64,000 bases of DNA, from NCBI GenBank assembly GCA_007922225.1, contig ML680002.1:1-64000 (forward strand), written 5' to 3'. Under the pieces are notes generated by a model that was not told the origin of the DNA, did not search any database, and was given only the letters and a program-made list of their open reading frames with translations. The stretch's first letter is position 1. Each line of letters begins with the position of its first letter. The DNA is from Emydura subglobosa. Taxonomy: Eukaryota; Chordata; Testudines; Chelidae. Position numbers and translations under genes: made by a program. Positions 59,885 through 64,000 of this stretch are shown here, in pieces.

Positions 59885-61600
59885 CCATTGGAAATACATA
59901 TTCACCTCTCTGACTCAGTAACATCGTATGGCTCCGCGTTCTATAGACGTCTTCGTTAATCAAGCAGGTTAACCATACAGAGAATAAAGTCTATTTTTTA
60001 AAAAACATGGGATCGCTCAGCATCACTAGGAGTGGCATAATTCGGCCTACCATCCAGTCAATTATATTTCTCCCCATAGCGACCTGTTTTCTCCCCTCAC
60101 TAATCTATGTGTCTGCAATTCTGCAGTGCAGGTGAAGGACAAAAATAATCAGTCAGGCACAGTGAACCTAGTTTTTTATTTAATTCAGAACAAAGCACAC
60201 AGCTTGCACAACATTCAACCACAGCCCCCAATAGACAACCCAGCTGGACAAAAGCTGCAAATGCCGCAAATAGACTAAAGCAGTTTTAACAGGGAGCCAG
60301 CCAAGACGTTGACTAATGTTTGAAAAGGGACGTGTGTGTATCTGGCATTTCAGCTGTGTTGTGGAGGTTCCACAACAGCATAAAGAATCATAGGTGCAAT
60401 ACAAGATCACATATACAACTGTGACTTTGCAATAGTGGAGCAAAATAAATATTTATACCCTGTATACATAGAGTATATGTTTTGTTTTAGGAGGCAGTGT
60501 TGCCTAATGGATTGGACTCAAGCGACCTGGATTTTACCCCCAGTTCTTCCGTGGGCTTCCTGGATGATCTTGGGCAAGTCGCTTTTCCGCCCCTTTGCCT
60601 CAGTTTCCTCACCTATGAAATGAGGGTAATGATATTGCCCTCCATTGTAAAGTGCATTGAGTTCTATTGCTCAAAAATACTCTCTAAAAGCTAGTCATGT
60701 TGATTATTATTGGACATTTATATTGTGATAACACCTAGAAACGAACCAAATTGGGCCCCCATTGTGCCAGGCACTGCTCAAACATAAATGTAGTAAAAGC
60801 ATAAATGCAGTATGAGCACCAAAGAAGCTTAAAAAGCTAGAACCTAGGAAATGTAGTTGTACTGAGGTCAGGTTTAGCTAGCTGGTGGGGGCCAATGTGC
60901 CACCTACACTCAATGTTTTTCCAGTCTTGATAGCCTAAAAGGATTAAAAAATCAGGAAGGTGGCAGCCAAAAACAAAAACAAAAAAACCCCACACCAATT
61001 ACAAAGTTGGCTTTAAAAAAACCATGACCTTTGTTATCTTTAGTACATTTTGGGTTCTTTTTATTTGGCTTCTGGTTTGCAGTTCACCTACGTCACATTT
61101 CCAAGCTTTTCTCTGCTACCGTGAAAACTAGAAATTTGCTTGAAAAAAACCCAACCAACAAAAGCTGGACTGGCATAATCCCATGACTCAGGGAACTGGG
61201 GATTTAAGACAACCACCAAATGTTACAGACCTCACCGTGAAAATCCAGAGACTTGCTGACACTGAGCGGGTGTGTCAGTGGAGTTCTACCAATTCACACC
61301 AGCCAGGGAGCTGGCCTGGTTTCCCTTCAACTCTGAAATCTACATTTATCAGAGTAACTGATGAATTCTCAACTCCTCCCTTTTGGGTTCTGTCAACTCA
61401 TGACAATTTAAAGGGACTTTTTGGAAAGTGCAGCGCCTCCACCCTATGAAAATCAGGTCCCTTTACGGTGTCTCAAGTTGAGTCCTTAAATGAATGAGTC
61501 ATTCTGGGAAACCTAGGAGGTGATTTTTCTCTCCAAGGAACCTTATCTTCAGAAGCACCAGCTCTCCATGACTGCTGCTCAGCTCAGTGGGAGCTGAAAA
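59885..61600. repeat. Segmental duplication, right copy
   Basis: Collinear with 21,565-23,280, including the SINE at 60,490-60,715. Here it directly adjoins exon 9 of CYP2 copy C, only about 57 bases from the stop codon. Confidence 0.85.
60490..60715 (+). repeat. tRNA-derived SINE (in duplication)
   Basis: Orthologous insertion to 22,163-22,375; nearly the same sequence. Confidence 0.8.
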
Positions 61601-61656
61601 TGTGATAAGGCTACGAAAGGGGGAGCAGAGGAGGGATGTGGTGAGCGGCAGCTCGG

Positions 61657-61837
61657 TCAGTGAGGGATGGCACGGAATTCATGGGGCACCACACAGTCCC
61701 CAAGTCGCTCATCAGGGATGAGAGATCGATTTCTTCCGTGTGGGAGAGGGGTGTGAGAGCAAAGCGCTGCAGGACGGTGGTGAAGAAGAGGAAGAGCTCC
61801 ATGCAGGCCAGGCCCTCGCCCAGGCAGACCCGCTTCC
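61657..61837 (-). pseudogene. CYP2 copy C exon 9, frameshifted
   Basis: Aligns with copy B exon 9. It keeps [21 protein letters not shown], including the Gly that copy B lost. The exon is 181 bases instead of 182: a net one-base loss about 35 bases before the stop moves the frame, so the normal ending is read out of frame and translation would run on past the usual TGA (61,657-61,659). Confidence 0.88.
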
Positions 61838-62521
61838 CTAGGGGAATGAAACACAGTGACTTCTGGGCCGTGCATGGGGCAAGAGGCTTTTCAGGATCCA
61901 TTGCGCCCCAAATCTCAGTTTCCCTCACTCTGCCCTTGAGCTCAGGTACCTTTAAGACCCTTTTCATGTTCCCTGTATTCTGGGGACCAGTCTCCAGTGT
62001 CACTTACAGCAGCTTTGGGGCTGATCTAACTACTACTCCATCCCCTAGGAGTCCTGGCAGTGTACCCTGGCCATGCCGCTGTTCAACCCACTACGGCTTT
62101 GTGGGTAGAGCACAGCCACAGCATAGGGCATTCTAGCCATGGCCCTGATCCGCCCCCTTTGCTGGAGGCTGGGGCAGAGCCCCTACACCAGCTCCACAAC
62201 ACTGGGGAGGCCCCTGGACTCTCCAGGGGTTATTTCTGCCCCACAGTGGCACAAAGCACCTTGATTGTGGCTGAGAATTGGCGCTCCCTCTTTGCCATGG
62301 CCAAGGGGCTGGATCCCCAATCTGTGCAAAGGGCAGTTCTGCTGCCTCCATGGAGCCTCCTTGATTTACTCTGTCTGAGGCCGGGGCAGGACTGCGCAAT
62401 CACTTCCACCAAGGCCAGTGCTGGAGCAGACTCATTTGGGGAGATTCAATCTTCCTCCCCTTGGCTTTCAGCCTGTCTCCCATCCACCCCGGGTCCCCAG
62501 CCCAAGGGAGGCCACACGCAT

Positions 62522-62663
62522 CCATGGAGAAGGCCATGAAGGCGTCGTTCTTCTGGAAGCCTCCTCTCTTGTCCAGGAAGTGGGCCGGGTCAAACGTGGC
62601 CGGGCTTTTGAACTGGGTGGGATCTTTGTGGACAGAGAACAGTAGCAGGATCATGTTGGTGCC
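62522..62663 (-). pseudogene. CYP2 copy C exon 8, donor lost
   Basis: 142 bases, aligning with copy B exon 8. The heme-loop start reads FSM in place of FSA, and the donor GT is AT (62,521-62,520). Confidence 0.88.
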
Positions 62664-62689
62664 CTGGGCAGGGGAAAGGCACAGCTCCA

Positions 62690-63480
62690 GCGCACACAAC
62701 CAGAGGATCTCTCTGCCCATCCAGCTGTCCCTCTGACTGTCTCTCAGGCTATCCATTCACCCACTGTCCATCCCTCTGTCTGTCTATCTATCTATCCATC
62801 CATCACCTGGTTATCCATCCATCTTGATGTCCCTCTATCATTTAATTCACCCATCAGTTTCCCCAACCATCTGTTTTTCTGGCTATCCATCCATCCCTCC
62901 TATCTATCTTGGCAATCCATTCATCTCTCCCCATGCATGGCTGGGTAGCCATCTGTCTTGGATGGTTTAGATACAAGAAACCCTTCATCTTGTGACGGGA
63001 TTAGACTAGATGACTCTTGAGGTCCCTTCTTACCCAATGGTTCTATGAGTTTACATCCATCTTGCTCATCCACCCATGCACCAGCCTATCCACACATCTG
63101 TCTGTCTGTCCATCCATTGACTCCTCCATCCCCCTGCCACCTATGTAGCTGTCCATCCATCTTGTCTAGCCATCTGTCCTTCTCTCAGCCTGTCTATCCA
63201 TTTATCCAATAATCCACTCTCTATCCATTCAATCTATCAGGATTTTTTTTTGTCCTTCTACCCATCCATCCATCTGGATTGTCAAACCATCTGTCTTTCC
63301 ATCCAGCTACTCAACTTGTTAATCTCGCCATTCATAGATCTACCTTGCCCTCCTATCTATCTATCAATGCACACCCCTCTGTCTAGATACCCTTTTATCC
63401 TGACCATCCATCCATCCATGAAACCCATTGGCCAGTCTATACAACTAAAGTTCTAGCCATATGTCTGTCTGTCCCTCTCT
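62690..63480. repeat. Tetranucleotide-rich array in copy C intron 7
   Basis: Copy of the array at 36,980-37,870, with the same CR1 3' piece near 63,000-63,055. Confidence 0.85.
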
Positions 63481-63664
63481 CCATCCCCTTTGGAAGCTGG
63501 GATACAATCTGAGAAGAGGTGAGGGGGAAACATCATGGAGCTGGATCTCAGCTCCCCCGGGTTCAATCCAGAGTCACTCCCTGGCTGCAATGGGCTCAGG
63601 GCTCCTCCAGGGTGAGTCAAGGGGCAATATTTGCTCGAATGTGGGGAGGAGAAAACCCCATTAT

Positions 63665-63852
63665 CTCTGGAAGCAGAAAACCCCTGAACTGGGTGTCCCA
63701 GGTCACCACGTGAGGGAACCCCATCGGAAGCACATCACTGAACCTTTGGACCTCATGCATCATGGCGTCAGTGTAGGGCATGTGCACCCGGTCCGCTACA
63801 CAAGAGCTACGGTGCTGGCCAATCACCCAGTCAATCTCAGCTTGGACTTGGG
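63665..63852 (-). pseudogene. CYP2 copy C exon 7, donor lost
   Basis: 188 bases, aligning with copy B exon 7. The K-helix EVQR is kept; the TRDT block reads TWDT. The donor GT is AT (63,664-63,663). Exons 6-1 would lie right of the window. Confidence 0.88.
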
Positions 63853-64000
63853 CTGCAGAGAAAGAAGCGGGATGGAAAGTGGGTTATGACTGGAAAGGGC
63901 AGCCTGACATCACAGCTCTGTGAAGCAGCTATTGGTTAAGAAGGCAGCAAAGACACCCTGGATCTGGAGCTGGTTACATCTGAGACTTGGCTGGAGATTT

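Noticed and set aside
62060..62539. 159-codon plus-strand frame
   Set aside because: It is antisense to intron 8 and exon 8 of CYP2 copy C and has no domain.

Overview
The window looks like a vertebrate, most likely sauropsid and probably turtle, genome. It has long introns, many CR1 LINE fragments, tRNA-derived SINEs of the 'caggactcctgggttc' type, a two-gene Harbinger transposon, hAT remnants and endogenous retroviruses. I see no L1, Alu or prokaryotic gene organisation. The organism assignment is an inference from repeat types.

The gene content is a cytochrome P450 family 2 (CYP2) tandem array on the minus strand, lying beside pieces of EGLN2 and RAB4B. This matches the neighbourhood of the mammalian CYP2A/B/F/G/S/T cluster. 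Copy B (36,364-47,082) is the only complete gene: nine exons of canonical CYP2 length with consensus splice sites, encoding 494 residues. Copy A is represented only by a broken exon 1 (3,910-4,085), with its intron 1 running off the left edge. Copy C is represented by exons 9, 8 and 7 (61,657-63,852), carrying a frameshift and two lost splice donors, and runs off the right edge. A fourth CYP2 piece, one open terminal exon, lies on the plus strand at 58,134-58,315.

Layout: 0-7.5 kb is copy A intron 1, exon 1 and upstream DNA with CR1 insertions. 7.5-10.3 kb is low-copy and repeat-derived DNA with a 63-bp minisatellite. 10,355-19,119 is a young gammaretrovirus-like provirus (ERV-1) with 545-bp LTRs. 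19.1-21.6 kb is a deleted copy of a second retroviral family (ERV-2). 21.6-23.3 kb is a segment duplicated at 59.9-61.6 kb. 23.5-26.9 kb is a dead Harbinger element. About 27.5-35.8 kb is a longer decayed ERV-2 provirus. 36.4-47.1 kb is CYP2 copy B, with upstream DNA to 48.5 kb. 48.9-50.4 kb is a GC-rich island with the first coding exon of EGLN2, interrupted by a TGA. 53.0-53.8 kb holds two decayed RAB4B exons. 54.6-55.4 kb holds hAT remnants. 58.1 kb is the plus-strand CYP2 exon. 59.9-64 kb is the duplicated flank and copy C.

Comparing copies reconstructs the history. About 13 kb of transposon-derived DNA (Harbinger plus ERV-2) sits between copy B's last exon and the flank that directly adjoins the last exon in copy C. 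A solo ERV-2-type LTR interrupts copy B intron 1, and a CR1 interrupts copy A intron 1. I found no wholly new biological system. The most noteworthy items are the Gly-to-Cys change in the heme-binding motif of the only intact P450, the rearranged EGLN2/RAB4B fragments, and the layered transposon history.
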